From the NCBI GenBank assembly GCA_900108205.1, contig FNUU01000008.1, positions 79,169 to 143,168 of the forward strand: 64,000 nt of DNA, in the 5' to 3' direction. Origin of the DNA: Eubacterium ruminantium (GTDB taxonomy: Bacteria; Bacillota; Clostridia; Lachnospirales; Lachnospiraceae). The notes under the pieces were generated by a model. The model did no database searches, had not been told where the DNA came from, and was given only the letters and a program-made list of their open reading frames with translations. Numbering within the stretch: the first letter of the stretch is position 1; each line of letters starts with the position of its first letter. A program made the position numbers and the translations under genes. Positions 47,149 through 56,225 of this stretch are shown piece by piece.

Positions 47149-47880
47149 ATGAGTAGATTAAAAAACTTAGATGATTCAAGTATTCATTATGGCTTTTATG
47201 CTCGTTTCGTAAAGCAACCACTGGATTTTATTATTTGCCTGTTGGCGTTAATTATTCTGTCTCCAGTTCTGCTTGTTCTTTGCCTAATGGTGCGAGTCAA
47301 GCTGGGAAGTCCGATTTTCTTTAAACAGACTCGTTGTGGTCGTGACGAAAAGCCTTTTGAAATGATTAAGTTCCGAACAATGACGGATGCACGAGATGAA
47401 AACGGCAATCTTCTCCCAGACACTGATCGTTTTACCAAGTTTGGCGACTTTCTGAGAAATTACAGCCTCGACGAACTTCCAGAGCTTCTAAATGTCATCA
47501 AGGGAGATATGAGCATTATAGGCCCTCGGCCGCTATATACCTTCTATGTGCCTTATTACACAGAAGAAGAAGCACTTCGTCATGCTGTTCGCGGTGGAAT
47601 AACAGGACTGGCTCAGGTGAACGGGCGTGCTCTTTGTCGTTGGAATGAGAGATTTGCCTATGACGTGAAGTATGCAAGGAATATTACATTTGCTAATGAC
47701 CTGAAAATTCTTTGGCAGACTGTTTATAAAGTTTTCAAAAAATCAGATATTGGCATTCCGAGCGTAACAGAAGAGGGAGGACTTCATATAGTCAGGGAAG
47801 TTCAAAGGCCAGATCATGTTATCGATACGGAAATAAATAATATGCCCAAATTTGTACAGCATGTCGACGATAAGAAGTGA
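47149..47880 (+). CDS. Undecaprenyl-phosphate sugar phosphotransferase (PglC/WcaJ type)
   Basis: The 243-residue initiating transferase has one reentrant hydrophobic segment (PLDFIICLLALIILSPVLLV), KQTRCGRDEKPFEMIKFRTM, the catalytic Asp-Glu in SLDELPELLNVIKGDMS, and GPRPL. It moves a phospho-sugar from a UDP-sugar to undecaprenyl phosphate and so starts the repeat unit. GAGGTGG precedes the ATG at 47149, which starts 11 bases after the ATP-grasp stop. Confidence 0.95.
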   Translation: MSRLKNLDDSSIHYGFYARFVKQPLDFIICLLALIILSPVLLVLCLMVRVKLGSPIFFKQTRCGRDEKPFEMIKFRTMTDARDENGNLLPDTDRFTKFGDFLRNYSLDELPELLNVIKGDMSIIGPRPLYTFYVPYYTEEEALRHAVRGGITGLAQVNGRALCRWNERFAYDVKYARNITFANDLKILWQTVYKVFKKSDIGIPSVTEEGGLHIVREVQRPDHVIDTEINNMPKFVQHVDDKK

Positions 47881-47888
47881 GGCTCACT

Positions 47889-49001
47889 ATGGATAATAAA
47901 CGTTTGATTATTTTAGGCACAAATGAATATCAGAATCCGTTGATTCTTAGAGCTAAAGAACTCGGATACGAGACACATGTGTTTGGATGGCCTACAGGTG
48001 CAGTCGGTGAAAAGACAGCAGATGTATATCATCCTGTGAATATCCTTGACTATGACCTGCTTTGGAGTGAAGTGCAAAAAGTTAATCCTTGTGGAGTAGC
48101 CTCTATTGCCTCTGAGTTGGCAATGCACCCCATGAACTTTTTGCTTAGAAAAATGGGTATCCCATGCAATTCACTTGAGACGGAAACAACAGCGACCAAC
48201 AAGTATATGATGCGCTGTGCTATGAGAGATGGCGGGGTTGATGGACCTATGTTTACTCTCGTAGAAGAGGGCTTTGACAAACGGAATCTTGATGGATTTA
48301 CTTATCCCCTGATTATAAAGCCTGTGGATTTAAGCTCAAGCCGTGGCGTAATGAAAATCAATACACCCGAAGAAGTTGATGATGCAATTGATTACGCCAT
48401 GGGATGGTCGAAAGCAAAGAAAGCGATTATTGAAGAATTTATTGAAGGACCAGAATACAGTGGAGAGAGTATTGCCTATAACGGAGAATATAAACTTCTT
48501 GTAGTGACAGAAAAATCAACCACAGGGGCGCCGCATTTTGTTGAGACAGGCCACAAACAACCGGCTGATTTATCGCCTGAAATGCTTCAAAAGGTCGAGA
48601 AAACTTTGTATAAAGCATTTAAGTCTATGGGAATAAAATACGGAGCGATTCATCCAGAATTCAGAATCACTAAAGAAGGACGAATCTGTTTTATGGAAAT
48701 CGGGGCTCGGATGGGAGGAGACTGCATCGGTTCAGATCTCGTCCCTCTTTCAACTGGTTATGATTATATGGGTATGGTTATTTCCTGCGGTTGTGGGAAA
48801 GCTCCGTCGTTTGAAAAGATTAGAGAGCCTAAAGAGGCCAGAATCAAGTACATCATAACAACGGAAGATCTTACTGAGTTTGAAAGAATAAAAGAACAGG
48901 AACCGGAAGTACTTGTGCGGTACAGCGAGATGAAGGAAGTCGCTGATACACCTATTCTCAAGAGTGCGGATAGGGCTGGGTATTACATCACGGCAAGGTA
49001 G
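47889..49001 (+). CDS. Second ATP-grasp enzyme
   Basis: The 370-residue protein has a PreATP-grasp domain (RLIILGTNEYQNPLILRAKE), the lid KPVDLSSSRGVMKI, IEEFIEGPEYSGESIAYNGE and HPEFRITKEGRICFMEIGARMGGD for metal binding. It resembles biotin-carboxylase-like amino-acid ligases. It is not closely similar to the ATP-grasp enzyme at 46043-47137, so this is not a simple duplication. GTGAGG precedes the ATG. Confidence 0.88.
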   Translation: MDNKRLIILGTNEYQNPLILRAKELGYETHVFGWPTGAVGEKTADVYHPVNILDYDLLWSEVQKVNPCGVASIASELAMHPMNFLLRKMGIPCNSLETETTATNKYMMRCAMRDGGVDGPMFTLVEEGFDKRNLDGFTYPLIIKPVDLSSSRGVMKINTPEEVDDAIDYAMGWSKAKKAIIEEFIEGPEYSGESIAYNGEYKLLVVTEKSTTGAPHFVETGHKQPADLSPEMLQKVEKTLYKAFKSMGIKYGAIHPEFRITKEGRICFMEIGARMGGDCIGSDLVPLSTGYDYMGMVISCGCGKAPSFEKIREPKEARIKYIITTEDLTEFERIKEQEPEVLVRYSEMKEVADTPILKSADRAGYYITAR

Positions 49002-49042
49002 CAAGAGAAAATAGATGATTCTCTTGAAGGTAGGAGGACATA

Positions 49043-50350
49043 ATGAGTATTCTTGAATTTGCCAGAAACAAGGCTTTCTGGATACTTGATAAAATTCGGG
49101 GGAGGGTAGTACATAACGAACTATCTCTGCTTAATCGTGTAGAAAAAATGTCTGAGCAAGAACTATCTTCTTATTCTGAAGAGGCTTTGAAGGAGTTGCT
49201 TGGACATGCTGCGGGAACAACGGCGTTTTACGCCCCATTTGCGGAAAAAGATTTCGACCAATGGCCAGTTATTAATAAAGATAATCTGAAGTCAACTCCG
49301 GACGAATTTCTTTCCTGTAAGTACAAGAAAGATAACCTTGTAGCAATGTCCACCAGCGGTTCTACGGGCACACCACTTACCGTCTATCATGATGTATTGA
49401 AAAAGAAAGCTACATATGCCGAGGTTTTACATTATAACGGAAAAGTGGGCTATGAGATAGGTAAGAAAATCATCTACCTCCGGTCGATTGTTTCGGAGGT
49501 TAGCAAATCAAGGTTGCAGCAGTTTTTTCAGAATATCAACCTTATCGACTGTTATGACTTGAGCGATGAGGGCATAGAAAGAAAACTGGAGCAGATTACT
49601 AGGTTAACGAAGCATAGCCAAGCAGTGATGATGGGGTATGCATCTACATTAGATGCTTTCCGTGATTATTTTTCACGCAAAGGAGTACAAAGGGCTAAAG
49701 GATGTAAACTATCGGGTATTATAAGCGGATCAGAAATGTTGTTTGATGAAACGAGAAGTATGATGGAGTCTGCGTTCCATTGTCCTTGCGTATCGCGCTA
49801 TGCGAATGAGGAACAAGGATTTCTAGGTCAGGATGGTTTCAAAAACAATGTTTTCTTGACAGATAGAGCGCATTTCTATTTTGAGGTTCTAAAGTTAGAA
49901 AGTAATGAGCCCGCAGAGAAAGGCGAAGTAGGACGGCTTGTGGTTACTGACTTGAAGAACTTCTCAATGCCACTGATTCGTTATGATACAGGAGATGTTG
50001 GAAAGCTGGTATCTGTAAAAATAGGAGATAAAGAATATCAGGCAATTGATGACTTTGGAGGTCGCCGTATTGATATGATATTCAATTCCGAAGGGAAAAG
50101 AATTTCTCCACACGCGATAACGAATGCAATGTGGAAATTTACAGATATAAATCAATACCAGCTAATCCAGGATGGCCCGAGTACTTATACCCTGAAGGTC
50201 AACGCTGATGCGCAATTCATGCGAAAAAATGATTTAGAAATGGTAATAAGGGACATTCTGGGTAAGGCAGCAAGTCTGACTGTTGAATATGTTTCTGAGA
50301 TTCCAGTACTTAATTCAGGGAAGAGAAGATACATAGTTAATAAGATGTAA
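49043..50350 (+). CDS. PaaK/CapK-like adenylate-forming enzyme
   Basis: The 435-residue protein has the adenylation loop MSTSGSTGTPLT, RYANEEQGFLG, LIRYDTGDVGKL, DFGGRRIDMIFNSEG and ends GKRRYIVNKM, like the CapK group of phenylacetate-CoA ligase relatives found in capsule clusters. It probably activates a carboxylic acid for transfer to a sugar or carrier. AGGAGG precedes the ATG. A decayed second copy follows immediately in the same frame. Confidence 0.9.
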   Translation: MSILEFARNKAFWILDKIRGRVVHNELSLLNRVEKMSEQELSSYSEEALKELLGHAAGTTAFYAPFAEKDFDQWPVINKDNLKSTPDEFLSCKYKKDNLVAMSTSGSTGTPLTVYHDVLKKKATYAEVLHYNGKVGYEIGKKIIYLRSIVSEVSKSRLQQFFQNINLIDCYDLSDEGIERKLEQITRLTKHSQAVMMGYASTLDAFRDYFSRKGVQRAKGCKLSGIISGSEMLFDETRSMMESAFHCPCVSRYANEEQGFLGQDGFKNNVFLTDRAHFYFEVLKLESNEPAEKGEVGRLVVTDLKNFSMPLIRYDTGDVGKLVSVKIGDKEYQAIDDFGGRRIDMIFNSEGKRISPHAITNAMWKFTDINQYQLIQDGPSTYTLKVNADAQFMRKNDLEMVIRDILGKAASLTVEYVSEIPVLNSGKRRYIVNKM

Positions 50351-50797
50351 AGCCAAAAACCAGAACGCCTGAATCAGAAGCATCATGATGTTTTTGAATG
50401 GGTCAGAAACAGAGCGTTCTGGACGCTTGATGCAATAAAAGGTGGGCATATTAAATCCGCTTACGAGAAGCTGAAAAGAATTGAAGGAGAAGATCTTTCA
50501 GACCTCGAAGTTCAGGAGTATCAGCAGGCCAAAATAAGAGAGCTGCTTGAGTATGCAGTATCAACGGTTCAGTATTACTCCGCAATGAGGAATACGAACC
50601 TAATGAATTGGCCAGTTGTCAATAAGTCGATAATTCGCTCACAGTATGATTCATTCATTTCAGATGTGTATGAAAAAGATCAGCTTATTACAATGTCCAC
50701 AAGTGGTTCTACTGGTACGCCATTCGTTTCCTATCAGAATGAGGGAAAGAAGAAATCAGTCAAGAGAAGATATATAGTCAATGAAATGACAGAGTAG
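50351..50797 (+). pseudogene. Decayed tandem copy of the CapK-like gene (internal deletion)
   Basis: Directly after the TAA of the intact gene and in the same frame, the sequence reads WVRNRAFWTLDAIKGG, then LLEYAVSTVQYYSAM, WPVVNKS and LITMSTSGSTGTPFVS. These match the first 120 residues of the intact CapK-like protein. After NEGKKK it jumps to SVKRRYIVNEM, which matches its last residues. About 300 codons are missing, in frame. No start codon exists before the ATG at 50585. A tail fragment of at most 70 residues could still be made. Confidence 0.85.
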
Positions 50798-50808
50798 CGG
50801 AGGGGACA

Positions 50809-51846
50809 ATGATTTTTTTAGGGGATTTGGCTTGTCCAGAGCAGAAAATAGATGATTTCATTAAATGTGTCAATGATATACTCGAATTTGAGAACGAGAT
50901 CATCGTTATCAATCTGGAAGCAAATATTGTGGATAATAACGAAGAACGCAAAGAGCTTACCCTCTACAATTTGTCAAAGATTACGGATGCCTTCAAAAAG
51001 TCTAATAGAGTTATCGTGTCGCTTGCGAATAACCACATGTATGACTACCCTGAAAAAATACTGGAAACCAAATCAATCCTGGAAAAGAGTAATATTGCTA
51101 CGTTTGGCTTATATGAAGGAACGGAAATAAAACCTTATGAATTTACCGATTCGAAAGGGCGAAAGTACGCCTTTTTTGGGCATTGCTGGAGACTATATAC
51201 AAATACAAACCAAAATAGGGTGAACAACGTAAGAGTAGTTGATTGCCCATATGATGAATTTTTAGATATAGTTTTTACCTATATAAAATACCATTCGGAC
51301 GTAGAAACCTACTGCTTTATGCATTGGAACTACGACTTGGAGAAGTATCCGTTTCCGGTGCACAGAGAACTGTCGCATCAATTGATTGATGTGGGTGCTA
51401 CAGCGATTATCGGAAGCCATTCACATCGTCCCCAGGGCTTTGAGATTTTTAAGGGGCATGTGATTGCATATTGCTTGGGGAACTTTTATCTTCCTTCTGG
51501 ATATTATTTTGATGGAAAGCTGACATATCCTGATTACTCAAAACAGACTTATGGGATTCGCTTTAGAGAGAATAAGGTTGATCGCATTTGGTTTGATACC
51601 GATAAAGGGGAACCTCCGATTCGAGTTACAAAGATTGATGAGGATATCGTCCACAATCATGATTTCCCAGATTGTATAGACATGGATGAAAAGGTCTATA
51701 AAGATTTCTTTAAACGTAATAGAGAAAAGAAGTTCTTGGTTCCTGTTTTTACCCGGATAGGGGGGGTGAAAATGGCATATCAAGAAGCATGGGCAATTAC
51801 AAGAGTAAAGGTTCTGCGCAAGGTGAAAGGATGGATGAGAAAATGA
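50809..51846 (+). CDS. CapA-like (PGA_cap) metallophosphatase-fold protein
   Basis: The 345-residue protein has FLGDLACP, NLEANI, SLANNHMYDY, FMHWNYDLEKYP and GSHSHRPQGFEI, the metal-binding set of the CapA/PgsA fold used in poly-gamma-glutamate and capsule systems. No signal peptide or membrane anchor is visible, unlike PgsA, so it is probably cytoplasmic. It contains a run of seven G residues at 51760-51766. The start is 11 bases after the pseudogene, with GGAGGGGAC upstream. Confidence 0.88.
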   Translation: MIFLGDLACPEQKIDDFIKCVNDILEFENEIIVINLEANIVDNNEERKELTLYNLSKITDAFKKSNRVIVSLANNHMYDYPEKILETKSILEKSNIATFGLYEGTEIKPYEFTDSKGRKYAFFGHCWRLYTNTNQNRVNNVRVVDCPYDEFLDIVFTYIKYHSDVETYCFMHWNYDLEKYPFPVHRELSHQLIDVGATAIIGSHSHRPQGFEIFKGHVIAYCLGNFYLPSGYYFDGKLTYPDYSKQTYGIRFRENKVDRIWFDTDKGEPPIRVTKIDEDIVHNHDFPDCIDMDEKVYKDFFKRNREKKFLVPVFTRIGGVKMAYQEAWAITRVKVLRKVKGWMRK

Positions 51847-53051
51847 ATATACTCTTTTTATCGCTCTCATTCAGCCAAAAGGGACATACAAGCTTTTACG
51901 AAGATTTATTGCGAGAGTTTCGCAAGCATGGTCATCATGTGTATGTGGCATGTGCAAATGAAAAACGGAGCCAAGAAGAAGATGGGCTTGAAATGCTGAA
52001 CGGACTTCCCGTTTTGCGAATTCGTACTGGTAATGTCACAGGAGATATCTCGATTATTGAAAAAGGGATTTCTACGCTAACAATAGATTCGTTGTTCTTA
52101 AAAGCTGTTATGAAAGAATATGGAAACATAAAGTTTGATCTCATTATGTATCCCACTCCACCCATAACATTAGTGAATACGATTGCTGCTGTGAAAAGGC
52201 GCACTGGGGCAAAAACATATTTGCTTCTAAAGGATATTTTCCCGCAGAATGCAGTAGATTTGGGCATGATGACAAAGTCTGGTCCCAAGAAACTGCTGTA
52301 TAAGTTCTTCAGAAAAAAAGAAAAAAAGCTTTACAGAATATCAGACTATATAGGATGTATGAGCCCTGCAAATTGCAGATATGTGATAGAGCATAATTCT
52401 GAGGTTAATTCTGACAAGGTTGAAGTTTGCCCGAACTGTATTCGTGTTGAGGAAGAGAATCCACCACAGAAGATAAGAGAATCTGAAATCAGGAAAAAAT
52501 ATAATATCCCCGAAGATGCTGTTATTTTTATATATGGTGGTAACCTTGGGAAACCACAGGGCATTCCTTTCCTTATTGATTGTCTTCGGAAGGAAAAGGA
52601 CAACAAGAAAGCGTTTTTCTTGATTGTCGGAGCTGGCAGTGAATATGGAAAGCTACAAAGGTTTATGGAAGAAGAGAAACCACAGAATTCATTACTTTTA
52701 AGCTATCTGCCAAAAGAGGACTATCAACGGCTTGCAGACCAGTGCGACGTGGGGATGATCTTCTTAGACCACCGATTTACTATACCGAATTTTCCATCGC
52801 GGTTACTTTCGTGCCTAAATGCAGCAATGCCCGTTTTGGTTGTTACAGATACTGCATCGGATATGGGGCAGATTGCAGAGGAGAACGGATTTGGTAAGTG
52901 GTGTGAGAGTAATAGCAAAGAAGGTTTTTCAAAAGTAGTAAAAGATATAATAAACTCTGACAGGGTTACAATGGGTTATAATGGATGGAAGTTCCTTAAG
53001 GAGAACTATACGCTAGAAAATGGTTACCAGATCATAATGAAACATTTTTAG
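51843..53051 (+). CDS. Glycosyltransferase, GT4 (WcaI-like)
   Basis: The 402-residue GT-B enzyme begins MNILFLSLSFSQKGHTSFYE and carries DVIFIYGGNLGKPQG-type donor-domain strands and a C-terminal segment around LLSCLNAAMPVLVVTDTASD. The ATG at 51843 overlaps the previous stop (ATGA). An upstream in-frame ATG at 51789 is less likely, because it would overlap the CapA-like gene by 58 bases and the family starts at MNIL. Confidence 0.9.
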   Translation: MNILFLSLSFSQKGHTSFYEDLLREFRKHGHHVYVACANEKRSQEEDGLEMLNGLPVLRIRTGNVTGDISIIEKGISTLTIDSLFLKAVMKEYGNIKFDLIMYPTPPITLVNTIAAVKRRTGAKTYLLLKDIFPQNAVDLGMMTKSGPKKLLYKFFRKKEKKLYRISDYIGCMSPANCRYVIEHNSEVNSDKVEVCPNCIRVEEENPPQKIRESEIRKKYNIPEDAVIFIYGGNLGKPQGIPFLIDCLRKEKDNKKAFFLIVGAGSEYGKLQRFMEEEKPQNSLLLSYLPKEDYQRLADQCDVGMIFLDHRFTIPNFPSRLLSCLNAAMPVLVVTDTASDMGQIAEENGFGKWCESNSKEGFSKVVKDIINSDRVTMGYNGWKFLKENYTLENGYQIIMKHF

Positions 53052-53066
53052 TAAGAGGTGTTCTAC

Positions 53067-53690
53067 ATGCTAAGTATGAAATATTTGTTTTCTAAACTGA
53101 TGTTAAAAATCCAGATTCCATCTGTTATTGGATCTCACATTGATGAAACAGCGAGAATTTGCTCAAAGAGTCACGTTTTTCATAGTACCTTAGGAGCATA
53201 TAGTTACATAGGTAATAATTGTAAGGTGTTTAGCACAGACATAGGAAAATACTGTTCAATAGCTGATGATTGTTTTTTTGGCGGTGCTCAGCATCCAGTT
53301 AGCCATGTTTCGACATCACCAGTTTTTCATAAAGGAAATAATATCATGGGGGTAAATTTTGCGTTGCATGACGATCCGCCATCAAAACGTATTCAAGTAG
53401 GTAATGATGTTTGGATTGGTGCTTCATGTTTGATTAAAGATGGAATATCCATCGGGGATGGTGCTGTTATAGCTATGGGATCCGTTGTAACGCATGATGT
53501 TCCCGCATATGCTATAGTGGGGGGGGTACCTGCTAAAGTCATTAGATATCGCTTTGATGATGGTGTTATAAGTGAGATGAAAAGTATTCAGTGGTGGAAT
53601 TGGGATGTTAATAAAATAAAGGAATATGCAGAATTATTTGATGATCCCCAAAAATTGATAGCTAAAATACAGCATCGGAAGAACGAATAA
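53067..53690 (+). CDS. CatB-like hexapeptide O-acetyltransferase
   Basis: The 207-residue left-handed beta-helix protein has CKVFSTDIGKYCSIADDC, GAQHPVSHVSTSPVFH with the likely catalytic His, and IQVGNDVWIGASCLIKDG through VVTHDVPAYAIVGGVPAKVI. It transfers acetyl from acetyl-CoA to a sugar. A run of eight G residues (53519-53526) lies in the codons for VGGV. GAGGTG precedes the ATG at 53067. Confidence 0.93.
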   Translation: MLSMKYLFSKLMLKIQIPSVIGSHIDETARICSKSHVFHSTLGAYSYIGNNCKVFSTDIGKYCSIADDCFFGGAQHPVSHVSTSPVFHKGNNIMGVNFALHDDPPSKRIQVGNDVWIGASCLIKDGISIGDGAVIAMGSVVTHDVPAYAIVGGVPAKVIRYRFDDGVISEMKSIQWWNWDVNKIKEYAELFDDPQKLIAKIQHRKNE

Positions 53691-53711
53691 CTGTGAAGAA
53701 TGGAGAATCCT

Positions 53712-54932
53712 ATGAATATTCTTGCATTAACGAGTGCATATCCACAAATAGATGACGGAGAAGAAGTTGTAACTCCAACTGTTAAGTATTTTTGCGATAA
53801 ATGGCAAGAAGCAGGACATAATGTAATTGTAATACATAATAACAGTAGCTTTCCAGCATTGTTTTATAAAGTTCCAAATTCTATGAGGCATGTTTTATCC
53901 TCAAAAATGGGACATAATTTCCCAACAGAAGCATCACGAAAACCGCTCACTATCGTACAGAATGGAGTAAGAGTTTTTAGGCTTCCAATGGTCAAGATAG
54001 TTCCGCATACAAGGTTTAGTCAAAGAAAAATAGAAAGACAAGTCTTCAAGATAATAAGCATATTGAAGGCGGAAAAATTTGTTCCAGACGTAATCATATC
54101 TCATTGGGTTAATCCGCAGTTAGATTTGATTTTGAAATTGAAGAATATATATCCAGTGAAGGTATCATTAGTTTTTCACGGTGATTGCTCATATAAGAAG
54201 ATAGAGCAATATAATCTAAAGGAATCAATAAAAAAGATTGATGCAGTCGGTTGCAGGAATGAATCATATGCTCAGTATGTAAAAGAAGTGCTAGGACTTA
54301 AAAAAATGCCTTTTATCTGTTATTCAGGAATACCTGATGAAAAAGCAGATTCTCAATTATCAAATATAGAACAAATTGAGCTTTCTGAAAAAAGGGAGTA
54401 CATTTATGTTGGTAGGCTCGTTAAATATAAAAATGTAGATGTGATAATAAATGCGCTAAATGAAATTTATCCTTCAAAAGATTTCAAACTACATATCGTT
54501 GGGGTCGGAGCAGAACGAGATAATCTGGAAAATCTGGTTAATGAGTTAGGGTTGAGAGAAAATGTTGTATTTCATGGACAGGTATCAAGGGATAATGTTT
54601 TCGAGTTACTGAAAAAATGCTTTTGCTTTGTCATGGTCAGCGAGAATGAAACCTTTGGTATGGTCTACATAGAAGCCATGTTGGCTGGATGCATAACAAT
54701 TGCATCTAAAGGTGGCGGAGTAGACGGAGTAATTGTTGATGGTGAAAATGGTTTCCTCTCAGAACAAGGTGATATCATTTCCCTTATAAGAAAACTTCAA
54801 GAAATCAACAATATGTCCGAGGAGAAAAGAAAGAATTTGCGAAAACGTGGAATTCGAACCGCATATGAATTTAAAGATAGTAATGTGGCTCAGCGGTACT
54901 TGAATGATGTACTAACATTTTATAATGACTAG
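53712..54932 (+). CDS. Glycosyltransferase, GT4
   Basis: The 406-residue enzyme begins MNILALTSAYPQIDDGEEVV. It has LVFHGDCSYKK in the acceptor half and YVGRLVKYKNVDVIINAL, HIVGVGAERDNLENL, and SENETFGMVYIEAMLAG in the donor half. The ATG at 53712 follows GGAG; an in-frame ATG at 53700 is possible. Confidence 0.93.
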   Translation: MNILALTSAYPQIDDGEEVVTPTVKYFCDKWQEAGHNVIVIHNNSSFPALFYKVPNSMRHVLSSKMGHNFPTEASRKPLTIVQNGVRVFRLPMVKIVPHTRFSQRKIERQVFKIISILKAEKFVPDVIISHWVNPQLDLILKLKNIYPVKVSLVFHGDCSYKKIEQYNLKESIKKIDAVGCRNESYAQYVKEVLGLKKMPFICYSGIPDEKADSQLSNIEQIELSEKREYIYVGRLVKYKNVDVIINALNEIYPSKDFKLHIVGVGAERDNLENLVNELGLRENVVFHGQVSRDNVFELLKKCFCFVMVSENETFGMVYIEAMLAGCITIASKGGGVDGVIVDGENGFLSEQGDIISLIRKLQEINNMSEEKRKNLRKRGIRTAYEFKDSNVAQRYLNDVLTFYND

Positions 54933-54985
54933 CCTTCTACAACATATACGGTGTTGTCGGCTTATTTTACTATAAGGAGTAATTA

Positions 54986-56206
54986 ATGGGGCAAATTAGA
55001 GAAAGAAAGAATAAAGAAAAGGATTATTTTGTTTTCTTCTTTATTCTCTATATAAATGCTTTACTTATTGTCGATGGTTTTCGCATGATATTTGGCGAGG
55101 TGCTAATTACAACAGGGATTCAGTATGTTATATACGTATCTGTTGCACTATTTTGTTATCATCAAATGATCTTTGAAAACCGCTTTAAATTAGATATTTC
55201 AATCTTCATTCTTGCGGCTTTATTATTAGGAGCGTTTCTATTTTCATACATAATAAACCCAGTAGTTGCACAAGGCTTTGGCTATATGATTTCTTTCACA
55301 CTCCTTAGATCAATTCCTGGATTTTATTTGTGCTTTTCACTGAATAATAAGGAAAGAATAAAGAATGTTATAGAGAAGCAGTCGAATCTAAAACTTTTAT
55401 GGATTGTATATGCAATATATGGATCTTATTATATTACAATGCATACTCAGGCTTGGAGTCAATATTCCATGCCATTTGGGTACAATCTTGTGATACCAGC
55501 ATGCCTTTTCTTTTACTATTTTACACAAGAACGTAATATAATTAATATTGGTGGGCTTGTATTACTAATTGGAATCATTACCCTAAGAGGCTCTCGAGGG
55601 GCATTAATTTGTTGTTTAATGGCATCAATGATTATATACATTTTTTGTAAAGGTGAAGAGAGAAGTATTAAACGTATTTTAAGAATTTTCATCATTTTTT
55701 GTGCAATTATTGTTATTTCCCTTAACATAGAAAATGTAGGAGCGATATTGTCAAAAATCATGCCATCCTCAAGAACAATATCGTTACTTGCCAATAATTT
55801 TTCATTTGACTCTGGTCGAAGCTCAATCAGAAGAGTCTATTTGGATGCAATCCAGAGCAATCCATTTGTCTTTCGTGGCGTATTGGCCGACCGGACAATT
55901 GGTGGGAATGGCGTTTTGCTATCAAATTATCCTCATCATTTATGTATAGAAATTATTTATCAATTCGGCATTGTGATTGGCAGTATATTGTTATTTACTA
56001 TCCTATTCTGTATAGTCAGAGGTTGCAAAAATGCATTTAATATTAATGATAAATATATTTATGTATCTTTGGCTATTTTGCTTGCTACTGGCTTTCTTAA
56101 ATTGTTCTTTTCATCAAGCTATTTAGTTAGTATAGAATTTTTTATGCTAATGGGATTGCTTGTTCGATTAAAACGCCTTCAATCTTCGAATGATTATACA
56201 GAATAA
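54986..56206 (+). CDS. Polysaccharide polymerase (Wzy/O-antigen-polymerase-like)
   Basis: The 406-residue very hydrophobic protein has about ten to twelve membrane segments and a periplasm-facing loop (SRTISLLANNFSFDSGRSSI), with GSRGALICC and YPHHLCIEIIYQFG characteristic of Wzy/ligase-type polymerases. It should join undecaprenyl-linked repeat units outside the membrane. It is more AT-rich than the genes around 42000 or 60000. Confidence 0.88.
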   Translation: MGQIRERKNKEKDYFVFFFILYINALLIVDGFRMIFGEVLITTGIQYVIYVSVALFCYHQMIFENRFKLDISIFILAALLLGAFLFSYIINPVVAQGFGYMISFTLLRSIPGFYLCFSLNNKERIKNVIEKQSNLKLLWIVYAIYGSYYITMHTQAWSQYSMPFGYNLVIPACLFFYYFTQERNIINIGGLVLLIGIITLRGSRGALICCLMASMIIYIFCKGEERSIKRILRIFIIFCAIIVISLNIENVGAILSKIMPSSRTISLLANNFSFDSGRSSIRRVYLDAIQSNPFVFRGVLADRTIGGNGVLLSNYPHHLCIEIIYQFGIVIGSILLFTILFCIVRGCKNAFNINDKYIYVSLAILLATGFLKLFFSSSYLVSIEFFMLMGLLVRLKRLQSSNDYTE

Positions 56207-56225
56207 GGTGAGAGAGGTTAAAATA

